64,000 nucleotides of DNA, taken from Salvelinus alpinus (taxonomy: Eukaryota > Chordata > Actinopteri > Salmoniformes > Salmonidae). A program made the translations under genes and the position numbers. Shown here piece by piece: positions 38,609 to 50,299 of the stretch (the first letter of the stretch is position 1; each line of letters begins with the position of its first letter). The stretch spans positions 41,239,728-41,303,727 of the forward strand of contig NC_092115.1 in assembly GCF_045679555.1 (NCBI RefSeq), read 5' to 3'. The notes beneath the pieces were generated by a model, which was not told where the DNA came from, ran no database searches, and was given only the letters and a program-made list of their open reading frames with translations.

Positions 38609-39953
38609 CAGTGGGGAGAACAAGTATTTGATACACTGCCGATTTTGCAGGTTTTCCTACTTACAAAGCATGTAGAGGTCTGTCATTTTTTATCATAGGT
38701 ACACTTCAACTGTGAGAGACGGAATCTAAAACAAAAATCCAGAAAATCACATTGTGTGATTTTTAAGTAATTAATTTGCATTTTATTGCATAACATAAGT
38801 ATTTGATACATCAGAAAAGCAGAACTTAATATTTGGTACAGAAACCTTTGTTTGCAATTACAGAGGTCATACGTTTCCTGTAGTTCTTGACCAGGTTTGC
38901 ACACACTGCAGCAGGGATTTTGGCCCACTCCTCCATACAGACCTTCTCCAGATCCTTCAGGTTTCGGGGCTGTCGCTGGGCAATACGGACTTTCAGCTCC
39001 CTCCAAAGATTTTCTATTGGGTTCAGGTCTGGAGACTGGCTAGGACACTCCAGGACCTTGAGATGCTTCTTACGGAGCCACTTCGTAGTTGCCCTGGCTG
39101 TGTGTTTCGGGTCGTTGACATGCTGGAAGACCCAGCCACGACCCATCTTCAATGCTCTTACTGAGGGAAGGAGGTTGTTGGCCAAGATCTCGCGATACAT
39201 GGCCCCATCCATCCTCCCCTCAATACGGTGCAGTCGTCCTGTCCCCTTTGCAGAAAAGCATCCCCAAAGAATGATGTTTCCACGTCCATGCTTCACGGTT
39301 GGGATGGTGTTCTTGGGGTTGTACTCATCCTTCTTCCTCCAAACACGGCGAGTGGAGTTTAGACCAAAAAGCTCTATTTTTGTCTCATCAGACCACATGA
39401 CCTTCTCCCATTCCTCCTCTGGATCATCCAGATGGTCATTGGCAAACTTTAGACGGGCCTGGACATGCGCTGGCTTGAGCAGGGGTACCTTGCGTGCAAT
39501 GTAGGATTTGAATCCATGACGGCGTAGTGTGTTAGTAATGGTTTTCTTTGAGACTGTGGTCCCAGCTCTCTTCAGGTCATTGACCAGGTCCTGCCGTGTA
39601 GTTCTGGGCTGATCCCTCACCTTCCTCATGATCATTGATGCCCCACGAGGTGAGATCTTGCATGGAGCCCCAGACCGAGGGTGATTGACCGTCATCTTGA
39701 ACTTCATCCATTTTCTAATAATTGCGCCAACAGTTGTTGCCTTCTCACCAAGCTGCTTGCCTATTGCCCTGTAGCCCACCCCAGCCTTGTGCAGGTCTAC
39801 AATTTTATCCCTGATGTCCTTACACAGCTCTCTGGTCTTGGCCATTGTGGAGAGGTTGGAGTCTGTTTGATTGAGTGTGTAGACAGGTGTCTTTTATACA
39901 GGTAACGAGTTCAAACAGGTGCAGTTAATAGAGGTAATGAGTGGAGATATCTA
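38609..39953 (-). mobile_element. Tc1-like transposon truncated at one end, open transposase frame
   Basis: The left end CAGTGGGGAGAACAAGTA follows TA at 38,607-38,608. Homology with the sister copies (12,790 and 28,920) ends abruptly near 39,953, so about 270 bp including the other terminal repeat is gone. The 339-residue transposase frame is intact. With only one terminal repeat it cannot be excised as a unit. Confidence 0.88.
38826..39845 (-). CDS. Tc1-like transposase, 339 aa open frame, catalytic Asp changed to Val
   Basis: Full-length for the family, ATG at 39,845 ([10 protein letters not shown]), stop at 38,826-38,828. Residues ~1-125 form the bipartite helix-turn-helix DNA-binding region. 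The catalytic domain has Asp153 (WSDETK) and Glu278 (NPIENLW). The second Asp, expected at residue 243 (34 residues before the Glu), reads Val: QHVNDPKH where the sister copies have Q/H-DNDPKH. The codon is GTC at 39,119-39,117, against GAC in the sisters, a one-base change at 39,118. HGRGN (Gly to Arg) and ECPSQ (Trp to Cys) are further deviations. The product should still bind terminal repeats but not cut DNA. Confidence 0.87.
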   Translation of the reverse strand: MAKTRELCKDIRDKIVDLHKAGVGYRAIGKQLGEKATTVGAIIRKWMKFKMTVNHPRSGAPCKISPRGASMIMRKVRDQPRTTRQDLVNDLKRAGTTVSKKTITNTLRRHGFKSYIARKVPLLKPAHVQARLKFANDHLDDPEEEWEKVMWSDETKIELFGLNSTRRVWRKKDEYNPKNTIPTVKHGRGNIILWGCFSAKGTGRLHRIEGRMDGAMYREILANNLLPSVRALKMGRGWVFQHVNDPKHTARATTKWLRKKHLKVLECPSQSPDLNPIENLWRELKVRIAQRQPRNLKDLEKVCMEEWAKIPAAVCANLVKNYRKRMTSVIANKGFCTKY

Positions 39954-40093
39954 TATATATGTATTCCTTTCAGGGAGCCAGAGAAGAACCTGCAAATAAG
40001 ATGGAGAGAAAAAAAAATATATATATACATATATATTTCAGGTCATCATCATAAATCATGTATGATTAATTAAACTACGTGCGTCTGTACATA

Positions 40094-41300
40094 CAGTACA
40101 AGTCAAAAGTTTGGACACCTACACATTAAAGGGTTTTTCTTAATTTGTTTTCTATATTGTAGAATAATAGTGAAGACATCAAAACTATGAATTAACACAT
40201 ATGGAATCATGTAGTAACCAAAAATGTCTTAAACAAGGGGCAGAACGGCAGATTTTTACCGTGTCAGCTCTGGGATTCGATCCAGCAACTTTCCGGTTAC
40301 TGGCCCAATACTCTAACCAAAGAAACCACTACTAAACGACACCAATAATAAGAAGAGACTTGCCTGGGCCAAGAAACACGAGCAATGGACATTAGATTGG
40401 TGGAATTCTGTCCAAATTAGATTTTTGGGTCCAACCGCCGTGTCTCTTTGAGACACAGAGTAGGTGAACGAATGAACGCTGCATGTGTGGTTCCCACCGT
40501 GCAGCATGGAGGAGGAGGTGTGATGGTGCTTTGCTAGTGATACTGTCTGTGATTTATTTAGAATTCAAGGCACACTTAACCAACATGGCTACCAGAGCAT
40601 TCTGTAAATTAAATGTACAATATCAAACAAGATAATATAAATCATAAGACTGTTAAGTATATTCTTCTGTTTATCAAATTATATATACATTAACTTAATT
40701 TCCTTTAGACTCAGACATTAGTTAGAATCTAAATATTGCACAATGTCCTCATTTGTGGTTGCCTCAACAACAACGATACAATGAGTTTTTAGTTTGTGTC
40801 CTGAAAGTGATTTGACTTGGCAATCCCATCTGGTTTGCGCTTAATAGGACAATCATTTGTTTTTCAACAGGACAATGACCCAACACACCTCCAGGCTGTG
40901 TAAGGGCTATTTTAGGGTGAAGGAGTGCTGCATCAGATGACCTGTCCTCCACAATCACCCGACCTCAATCCAAGTGAGACGGTTTGGGATGAGTTGGACC
41001 GAAGAGTGAAGGAACAGCAGCCAACAAGTGCTCAGCATATGTGGGAACTCCTTCAAGACTGCTGGAAAAGCATTACAGGTGAAGCTGGTTGAGAGAGTGC
41101 CAAGAGTGTCATCAAGGCAAAGGGTGGGTACTTTGAAGAAGCTAAAATATATTTTGATTTGTTTAACACTTTTTTGGTTACTACATCATTCCATACGTGT
41201 TATTTCATAGTTCACTATTATTCTACAATGTAGAAAATAGTAAAAAAAAAAAAAGAACAACCCTTGAATGAGTATGTGTCTAAACTTTTGATTGCTACTG
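40094..41300 (+). mobile_element. Decayed Tc1-like transposon of another family
   Basis: Ends CAGTACAAGTCAAAAGTTTG and mirror (AACTTTTGATTGCTACTG), TA on both sides (40,092-40,093; 41,301-41,302). A second, inner pair (TTGTAGAATAATAGTGAAG / CTATTATTCTACAATGTAG) is visible. Plus-strand relics of the transposase: RLAWAKKHEQW, QQDNDPTHLQ, PPQSPDLNPSETVWDEL, in broken frames, with the catalytic Glu context altered to PSE. A SINE fragment lies inside at 40,232-40,330. Confidence 0.8.
40232..40330 (-). mobile_element. SINE fragment inside a Tc1 relic
   Basis: Reverse-oriented fragment with AGGGGCAGAACGGCAGATTT and a B-box-like GGGATTCGATCC, related to the SINE at 44,813-45,000. Confidence 0.65.
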
Positions 41301-41689
41301 TATAAGACAATGTGAAGAGAGAGAAAGAGTACACAGAGAAATCAGTGAGGATATAGAAATGTGCCCAGAAACACATTTTACACTACGCAATGAAATTCCT
41401 CCAAGTCATTTAATATTATCTGGTTTGGAGATGTCTTAAATGGTGGTACCATTATCTACTGTATAACATAAACAAACATATTGGATGCCTTCATGTTTTG
41501 GTATTCTTGTTTGTCAATATAGTCTGCTGCTTTTAAAATTCAACTCACAAGCCAAGAAACAAGGTTTTTATAGGGCTAAAGGCCAATGTACAATGTAGGG
41601 CTGACTCCATTTAGTCGACAAGCTGTTGGTCAACAGTGATTTCTTTAGTAGCAAAAAAAAGTAGCATGGTGTACAAGACCATGTCTGAG

Positions 41690-42110
41690 TGGACTGATCC
41701 ATTTGTTTTTGTATTTATTATGGATCCCCAAGGCAGCACCTACTCTTCCTGGGGTCCAGCAAAATTAAGGCAGTTACACAATTTTAAAAACATTACAATA
41801 CATTCGCAGATTTCACAACACAGTGTGCCCTCAGGCCCCAACTCCACCACTACCACATATCTACAATACAAAGTCCACGTCTGTGTATAGTGCGTATGTT
41901 ATTGTGTGTGTATGCTTGTGTCTGTACCAATGTTTGTGTTGCTTCACAGTCCCCGCTGTTCCATAAGGTGTATTTTTATCTGCTTTTTAAATCATAATTT
42001 TACTGCTTGCGTCAGTTACTTGATGTGGAATAGAGTTCCATGTAGTAATGGCTCTATGTAGTACTGTGTGCCTCCCACAGTGTGTTTTTCACTTGGGGAC
42101 TGTGAAGAGA
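41690..42110 (-). mobile_element. LINE 3' end, minus strand
   Basis: GGATCCCCAAGGCAGCACCTACTCTTCCTGG-type sequence (start 41,722) and GACTGTGAAGAGAC (to 42,110) are the mirror of the 3' region of the LINE at 2,100-5,488. A 5'-truncated copy without coding sequence. Confidence 0.7.
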
Positions 42111-43159
42111 CTAGAGGTCGACCGATTATAATTTCTCAACACCGATACCATACAGATTATTGAACGACCAAAAAAAGCCGGTACCGATTAATCAGCTGAT
42201 TTTTAAAATGTATTTGTAATAATGACAATTACAACAATACTGAATGAACACTTATTTTAACTTAATATAATACATCAATACAAATCAATTTAGCCTCAAA
42301 TAAATAATGAAACATGTTCAATTTGGTTTAAATAATGCAAAAACAAAGTTTTGGAGAAGAAAGTAAAAGTGCAATATGTCCCATGTAAAAAAGCTAACGT
42401 TTAAGTTCCTTGCTCAGAACATGAGAACATATTAAAGTTGGTGGTTCCTTTTAACATAGTTAATATACTGTAGTATTTATAGGACTATTTCTCTCTATAC
42501 CATTTGTATTTCATATACCTTTGACTATTGGATGTTCTTATAGGCACTTTAGCATTGCCAGTGTAACAGTATAGCTTCCGTCCCTCTCCTCAACCCTACC
42601 TGGGCTCGAACCAGGAACACATCGACAACAGCCACCCTCGAAGCATCGTTACCATCGCTCCACAAAAGCCGCGGCCCTTGCAGAGCAAGGGGAACAACTA
42701 CTCCAAGTCTCAGAGCGAGTGACGTTTGAAACGCTATTAGCGTGCAGCCCGCTAACTAGCTAGCCATTTCACATCGGTTACACCAGCCTAATCTCGGGAG
42801 TTGATAGGCTTGAAGTCATAAACAGCGCAATGCTTGAAGCTCAGGGAAGAGCTGCTGGCAAAACGCACGAAAGTGCTGTTTGAATAAATTCTTACGAGCC
42901 TGCTGCTGCCTACCATCGCTCAGTCAGACTGCTCTATCAAATCATAGACTTAATTATAACACACAGAAAGCCTTTGGTCATTAATATGGTCGAATCCGTA
43001 AACTATCATTTCGAAAACAAAACGTTTATTATTTCAGTGAAATATGGAACCGTTCCGTATTTTATCTATAAGTCGAAATATTCCTGTTACATTGCACAAC
43101 CTTCAATGTTACGTCATAATTACGTAAAATTCTGCCAAATTAGATCGCAACGAGCCAGG

Positions 43160-44630
43160 CGGCCCAAACTGTTGCATATACCCTGACTCTGCGTGCAATG
43201 AACGCAAGAGAAGTGACACAATTTCACCTGGTTAATATTGCCTGCTAACCTGGATTTCTTTAGCTAAATATGCAAGTTAAAAAATATATACTTCTGTGTA
43301 TTGATTTTAAGAAAGGCATTGATGTTTATGGTTAGGTACAGCTGTGCAACCATTGTGCTTTTTTCGCAAATGCGCTATTGTTAAATCATCCCCCTGCGTT
43401 TGGCGAAGTTTGCTCTCTTTGTTAGGAAGAAATAGCCTTCACACAGTTCGCAACGAGCCAGGCAGCCCAAACTGTTGCATATACCCCCTTTAGTCACACG
43501 TGCAGCCTTGAAGCACGAGCTCCGTTCCTTTTCATGTCTAAAGATAAAGGAATTGTCCGGTTGGAATATTATTGAAGATTTATGATAAAAACATCCTAAA
43601 GATTGATTATATACATCGTTTGACAGTTTCTACGAACTGTAATGGAACGTTTTTTTTACTTTTCGTCTGGACTTAATGCCTGCACCTTGTGCATTTTGGA
43701 TTACTGGACAAAACGCGCGAACAAAAAGGAGGTATTTGGTCATAAAGACGGACATTATCAAACAAAACTAACATTTATTGTCTAACATGGAGACCTGGGA
43801 GTGCCATCAGATGAAGATCAAAGGTAAGTGATTCATTTTAACGCTATTTGTCTTTTGTGACACCTCTCCTTCTGTGGCTAGGCGCTAACCTAACATAATC
43901 GCATGGTGTGCTTACACCGTAAAACCTTTTTGAAATCTGACACAGCGGTTGCATTAAGGAGAAGTTTATCTTTAATCGTATGTTTAACACTTGTATCTTA
44001 GATCAATGTTTATGATGAGTATTTCTGTAATTTGATGTGGCTCTCTGCACATTCACCAGATGTTTGTTTGAGACAATGCATTTCTGAACATAACGCACCA
44101 ATTTCAAAATGGGGTTTTTGGACATAAAGATGAACTTTATCAAACAAAACCCACATTTATTGTCTAACATGGAGTCCTGGGAGTGACATCCGGTGAAGAT
44201 CAAAGGTTAGTGATGAATTTTAAAGCTATTTGTCTTTTCTGACACCTCTCCTTAATTGGAAAATGGCTGTATGGTTTTCTGTGGCTAGGCGCTGACCTAA
44301 CATAATCGCAAGGTGTGCTTTCACCGTAAAGCCTTTTTGAAATCAGACACTGTGGCTGGATTAACAAGAAGTTTATCTTTAAAATGGTGTTTAATACTTG
44401 TATGTTTGAGGAATTTTAATTATGAGATTTCTGTTGTTTTGAATTTGGCGCCCTGCAATTTCACTGGCTGTTGGCGAGGTGGGACGCTAGCGTCCCACTT
44501 GTACCAGAGAGGTTAAAATAAATTCATGTTAGCAGGCAATATTAACTAAATATGCAGGTTTAAAAAGATATACTTGTGTATTGATTTTAAGAAAGGCATT
44601 GATGTTTATGGTTAGGTACACGTTGGAGCA
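43160..44630 (+). repeat. Direct internal duplications within the 42-45 kb element
   Basis: CGAGCCAGGC(G/A)GCCCAAACTG occurs at about 43,150 and 43,450. GAAGATCAAAGG(T) plus the next 60 bases occurs at about 43,812 and 44,193. TTGATTTTAAGAAAGGCATT and flanks occur at about 43,301 and 44,581. The segment CCGTAAAGCC...GGACGCTAGCGTCCCAC (44,325-44,510) is related to the minus-strand repeat at 61,690. Confidence 0.75.
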
Positions 44631-44812
44631 ACGGCAGTCCTTTTTTGCGAATGCGCACCGCATCGATGATATGCAACGCAGGACACGCTAGATAAACTAC
44701 ACATGGTTGATGATATTACGAGTTTAAGATAAGTTTAATGCTAGCTAGCAACTTACCTTGGCTTCTTACTGCATTTGCATAACAGGCAGGCTCCTCGTGG
44801 AGTGCAATGTAA

Positions 44813-45000
44813 GGCAGGTGGTTAGAGCGTTGGACTAGTTAACCGTAAGGTTGCAAGATTGAATCCCCGAGCTGACAAGGTAAAAATCTGTCGTTCTGCC
44901 CCTGAACAAGGCAGTTAACCCACCGTTCCTAGGCCGCCATTGAAAATAAGAATGTGTTCTTTACTGACTTGCCTAGATAAATAAAGGTGTAAAAAAAAAC
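44813..45000 (+). mobile_element. tRNA-derived SINE
   Basis: GGTTAGAGCGTTGGACTAG (A box) and GGTTGCAAGATTGAATCCCC (B box), then a body with CCCCTGAACAAGGCAGTTAA and a tail AAATAAAGGTGT followed by A-rich sequence. Confidence 0.8.
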
Positions 45001-45079
45001 ATATATATATATATTTTTTTTAATTGGCCAAATCGGTGTGCAAAAATACCGATTTCCGATTGTTATGAAAACTTGGATA

Positions 45080-46825
45080 TTAAGGATATTTCACATTTTC
45101 AAGTTTAAAAGTCAGAACCCAACACTGGTGAACAAAACGTATAAGATCTCCTAAAACTGCATTGACCACAGACCTTATTTTCGGCGTTTATCCAAAAACG
45201 GCATTCATTTTCCTCATAGGCTTTGTCCAACGAACCATGGCGGAGTTAGTGCTTACAAAAATACGCCATTACTATCTATCCATATGCTATATGTCAATCA
45301 ATTTAAAAAATATATATCTTCTGATTTTATATTGTGTTCTAACTTCTAGAACAATTTTAATGTAGAGCAGACAGACAGCCACAGACTCCCACCTCCTCCT
45401 CCATTTACTCATAAAGGACTAGTCTACCCTTTTCTTTCCAACAAAGGTATGGCAATTGGTTTATGTCAGGGATGATAACTGTGACATGGCTGATGAATAG
45501 ATTAGAGCTGGGGCACTATGGCTTGTTTATCACGTGGACGTCAGACACAAATTAGCCTTTGGGGTACAGCTTTGAACTAATCTCTAAAAATCATACACAG
45601 AGAGCATGGCAATGTTGACATGTTGTGGGAGTAACCTAAAACAACTACTGCTGCTTGCATACATTCATGTAAGCTATCAGTCACACATTGTGATATTGTG
45701 ATATGAATTTAAATATGAAGAGACAGAAAAGTGAAAATGATGATATTCTGATAACATTCAATCATTCGCATAGCCTGTTTGATAAATACATTTCTGTCAC
45801 TGCTGGGATGAAACAAATAGGCTATTTTAGTCTTATTTCCCAATAATTTACCATTTGGAAATTGTCCACGGACAAACGATTTTATGATATGTAGAATATC
45901 TTAAACTTTAATAGAATATAGCCAATCTTCCTCAAAATCATTCAACAATGAGGATGCGATATGGACTGATTCAAATTAAATCATATTCCACATAAACCAT
46001 AACGCCTACAGTGCGTTAACTACTTGCTGTTGCATTACGTTATAACTACATTAGTCAACCTATAAAAGTGTGACTAAATAAAATAGAGAGAGTGATTGTA
46101 CTAGGAAATCTTGCCAGTCACATCCCGTCAACGAGACCATCATGAAAATTCCCGAAATGATACATTGTAACAAAACTGGCTGATGTTGTTACTCAAAAAA
46201 AAATATCGGCAGAGTGAGCGATATATTACAGGCGGATTATATACATCTTTGCAATATTATAACCAATTCAGAAAGAGGGGAAAGAAAAGCCCCTCAAAAC
46301 TACTCGCAAACCCACTTGCTGTCGCCATTTTATGCGAGCGACATGCAGCTGACCAACACTAGCACAGCAAAGGTAACGCTCGCACAACTTTTAAAAGGTA
46401 AATACATTCATAAAAAGCTCACTCGCCTTAATTAGTCCAGATGGAGTTTGGATTGTGGAAAAAGTAAACTTCAATAAACCGAACCATATATAAGAAAATA
46501 AACGGTGAGATTTGGGTCTTTTGTTGATAACAACTCAGGTAGGGGTGGTACCCCACTCTCTCTTCCTTCCTTGACTAGTGATAAGCGTGACACTAGCTAG
46601 TGGCCACGTCGCTCATGTTTATTTCTAATGTCTCTCACGTCCCGGAGTCCGGGATAGTGGAGAGGAAAATACAACACACGTAGTCAGGTAGACGGAAGAG
46701 GAAGCGAGACACTCCACTCACTGTTTTTTTCTGGTTCATTTGAAGTCAATGAACTAAGTAGACCAGCCCCAGCTGCTATCGCATTGGTGTTTATTGGAGA
46801 TTAACGCCGTTAAGCAGACAGGGAC
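45080..46825. other. No gene or recognised repeat
   Basis: Noncoding. Open frames are short and not conserved in composition. Nothing recognised. Confidence 0.4.
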
Positions 46826-47624
46826 GGGTGGGTATAATTTGTGGAACGTTCCAACAGGAATCCGTTCCAAAAACTCCGTAAATATCAAGGTTGCCAACAA
46901 ACAACGCATACAGAGTCGTATAACAGTAGATTGAGATACCGGGTAGTGAGTGAGTTATGTAATTACGTTTTTCACTCACCACGTTTATTCGGAAAAAATG
47001 TCTCTCTTTGTTCTGGTAGCCTCCACCATTTCTCGTTGGTTTAGTTATTATTTCCGGTGTTCCTGCATTCGCCGGTGAACTCTGTTGCGCCTCAATTGGG
47101 GAATCGCTGTGGTTGAAATGTAACTAATGACCGCAAGTCCCAGTTATTTATTAGCGAGGTGGCTTGTACACAATTGTTACCGATGATACTGTATATACCT
47201 ACTCGTACTACAGAAACATGCATTGTATTTTGCCAAGTTCTGTCGGTGTTAATCCTGTTTCCCAGATATAGCAGGTAAACTGTGTCTGTGTTGTTGAGTT
47301 CATCTTGCCTAGTTAAATAAAGATCAAATAAATTAGAACATTTAAAATATATACTTTGACCTATTTCAGGTAACCCGAAGATGCTTGATTCACTACAACT
47401 GCTTTTGAAGAACGTTCCAGTCGTTTGTGTTTTACATTTCGACTTTTGAACGTCTGTTTATTGGACATATATATTAGTGTCTAATAAAAAAAGAGCAATA
47501 TATGTAAAGCATCCCATCTGTGTTAAGGGTATATGTATGGTGTAGTTTCTCTTGATGTCCACTAGGTGTCAGAACAGTTTCAATAATGTCACACCAGGTT
47601 CACAACATGTTTTCATGTGTAACA

Positions 47625-47875
47625 AATCAAATTGTATTTGTCACATGCGCCGAATTCTACATATGTAGACCTTACAGTGAAATGCTGACTTACAAGCCCT
47701 TAACCGACAATTTAGTTTTAAGAAAAATATGTGTTAAGTAAAAAATAAGAAATAAAAGTAACAAATAAATAAAAAGCAGCAGTAAAATAAAAATGGCGAG
47801 GCTATATACATGGGGTACCGGTACAGAGTCAATGTGTGGGGGCACCGGTTAGTCGAGGTAATTGAGGGGTTCCTT
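47625..47875 (+). mobile_element. LINE 3'-end fragment in the spacer of the inverted repeat
   Basis: CAAATTGTATTTGTCACATG, GACCTTACAGTGAAATGCTG and GGGGGCACCGGTTAGTCGAG are shared with a common salmonid LINE 3' region. No coding capacity. Confidence 0.65.
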
Positions 47876-47884
47876 TCAAGTCCA

Positions 47885-48315
47885 GTGGTGTAAATTACTT
47901 AAACATGTTTTTAAAGTACTCCACTACATTCCGTTTATATCTGTTTTTTTTTGTATCTGTACTTTTACTCTTTCTGTTTCTTTACAACTTTTGATTTTAC
48001 TTCACTACATTTCTAAAGATAATGTATTTTTTACTCCATACAGTTTCCCTGGCACCCAAAAGTACTTGTTTCATTTCGAATGCTAAGCCGGACAGGGAAA
48101 TGGTCCAATTCACACACTTATCAAGAGAACATACCTGGTCACCCCTACTGCATCTGATCTAGCGGACTCACTAAACACATGCTTCGTTTGTAAATTATGT
48201 TGGAGTGTTCCCATCGCTATTTCTTAAATAAAAAAACAAGAAAGTCGTGATGTCTGGTTTTTAATATATGGAAGGTCAAATAATTTATACTTTTACCACT
48301 GATACTTTACCACAA
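47885..48315. repeat. Probable hAT-like repeat in the spacer
   Basis: Starts CCAGTGGTGTAAATTACTT and ends ACCACTGATACTTTACCAC, imperfect inverted ends. Non-coding. Confidence 0.45.
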
Positions 48316-49424
48316 CTCTATTAACTAGGCAAGATGAACTCAACAACACAGACACAGTTTAGCTGCTATATCTGGGAAACAGGATTAACACCGACAGAAC
48401 TGTAGTACGAGTAGGTATATACAGTATCATCGGTAACAATTGTGTACAAGCCACCTCGCTAATAAAATACTGGGGCTAGCGGTCATTAGTTACATTTCAA
48501 CCACAGCGATTCCCCAATTGAGGCGCAACAGAGTTCACCGGCGAATGCAGGAACACCGGAAATAATAACTAAACCAACGAACGAGAAATGGTGGAGGCTA
48601 CCAGAACGAAGAGAGACATTTTTTCCGAATAAACGTGGTGAGTGAAAAACGTAATTACATAGCTCACTCACTACCCGGTATCTCATTCTACTGTTATACG
48701 ACTCTGTATGCGTTGTTTGTTGGCAACCTTGATATTTACGGAGTTTTTGGAACGGATTCCTGTTGGAACGTTCCACAAATTATACCCAACCGACAGGCAC
48801 TGACCATTTGTTTCCAATGGTAAACAGTTGGAGTGAATTATCTTCATTGATCCACCATCTTTGGAAAGGATAGGGACATGCGTGTGGTACAAAACGTCAT
48901 TACACCAAGTCCCCATGCCACGTTCAAAACAACTGGCAACTCGGAATTCTGAAAACTCGATTCAGGGGGTTCAGGACAACTTGGAACTTGGGAAAAAACA
49001 AGCTCTGTCTGGTAAAAATCGTTTTGAACAGTCATCCAGCTCGGAATTCCAAGTCGCCTGACAGGCATCTTTATAGAACAACGTCTTCGATCTGAAGATC
49101 ACTGATGTCATAATTTGAACTATTTTTTCCCCCTGAGTTCCTATTAGTTGCTTTGAAAGCACCATCAGATTGAGGTGAACTCACAGAGATATGGAGATAC
49201 TGTATTTACACAGCCATTCTCACAACCCAAATCAAGTTCTTTCTATACCCAATCTTTTTTTTCTGACTGTCCACACTCAGTTTTGCATGTGACCAATATC
49301 AGATTTGGGAATTCACACTGATGTAGCCTCTGAGGGAGCACACAGTCGCAATCCCTATTTCCTGTCACTGTTCCTTTAAATGTTGGGGTGATTGTCATGA
49401 TAATGGCAGGCTCTGTCTAGAGGT

Positions 49425-50270
49425 GCATGGAAGGGGAGATGGCGGAAGCAGAAGTGTTGTTTGAAGCTGAAAGCATGTTGAGTACAATTAGCGAGAAAGA
49501 TGAGTGGACAACAGTGAAGTCCAATAATGGAACATAAAGGGCTGAAATTGTTGTGGAAAATGAGTCGTTGGAGTATGTTTTCGTAAATAAGGATGTTTAT
49601 TTGGGAAACCCTTTTGAAGTCACGAGGATGGTGAAGAAGGCGTTGGGGAAAAGTGGATGCAGTCAAAGTAACCAGGAGTGGTATGGTGTTCATATCGTGT
49701 GTATCTAAAGAGCAAAAGGAGCATGCATTGCGACTCGCGGAATTATCGACGCATCAAGTGAACAGCTTTGATTTTCGGAGCAGGGCACCAGTTAAAGGTG
49801 TTATCTCCGGTGTTCCGTTGTACATTGATAATCAATATCTTAAACCAAAAATTCCATGAGTAGTTAATGCATGTCGCTTGACCCGTACGGAGAATGGGAA
49901 AAAGGATCAAAGTTCATCTGTATTATTGTTGTTTGTGAGGATTTACCACCCTATGTAAAGTTGGAATATTTAAGATACGATATAGTAGTGTTCCTGCAAA
50001 ACCCGATGCAATGCAAGAAGTGTAAAACGTTTGCCCATTTGTCAAGTGTTTGCAGACAGAAGGAATATGTTATTGAAGAGTCTCTGAATGTGAAATGTTG
50101 AAACTGTGGTGGGGCTCATATTTCCAAATTCCCTGAGTGCCTTGTAAGGGTGAAAGAGGTTGAGGTGTCAAGGGTCAGGGCTGTACAGCAAATCTCCTAT
50201 GTGGAGGAGGTGAAGAGCGTTGAAGGGGCCAGAGGAAGAAGAGGAGGGAAGAAAGGGTGCCCGACCTAGG
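49425..50270 (+). pseudogene. I-clade (Nimb-like) LINE ORF1 relic with zinc knuckle
   Basis: Plus-strand coding relic: KDEWTTVKS at 49,495, then VNKDVYLGNPFEV near 49,585, RAPVKGVISGVPLYID at 49,779-49,830, YIxYxV-like region near 49,960, and a CCHC zinc knuckle CKKCKTFAHLSSVC (CX2CX4HX4C) near 50,014-50,055, followed by a second knuckle CXXCGGAH with a stop inside. This order is that of the Gag-like ORF1 protein of fish I-clade LINEs, which packages the element's RNA. Several frame breaks and stops are present, and no ORF2 follows. Confidence 0.65.
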
Positions 50271-50299
50271 TGTACGCTCCCTGCGGTAGAGAGGGGCAG

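Larger units (their letters stand above)
42110..45065. mobile_element. hAT-like non-autonomous element of ~3 kb with internal duplications
   Basis: The left end TAGAGGTCGACCGATTATAA and the right part ACCGATTTCCGATTGTTATG contain mirrored CGATAC/GTATCG-like motifs, as in a family repeated across salmonid genomes. No transposase found. The interior has two pairs of direct duplications (separate entry) and hosts a SINE at 44,813-45,000. Confidence 0.55.
46828..48787. repeat. Large inverted repeat, ~480-bp arms, ~1 kb spacer
   Basis: The left arm (46,828-47,317) and right arm (about 48,320-48,787) are near-identical in opposite orientation: GGTATAATTTGTGGAACG at the outer left is mirrored at the outer right, and the inner borders share TTGAGTTCATCTTGCCTAG. 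Open frames in the arms translate almost identically, which is why they look like paired genes, but I see no gene in them. The spacer holds a LINE 3' fragment (47,625-47,875) and an AT-rich hAT-like piece (47,885-48,300). Confidence 0.85.

Noticed and set aside
46841..48776. Paired, nearly identical open frames suggesting duplicated genes
   Set aside because: They are two arms of an inverted repeat. The frames are short, without splice sites or domain motifs, and open on both strands.
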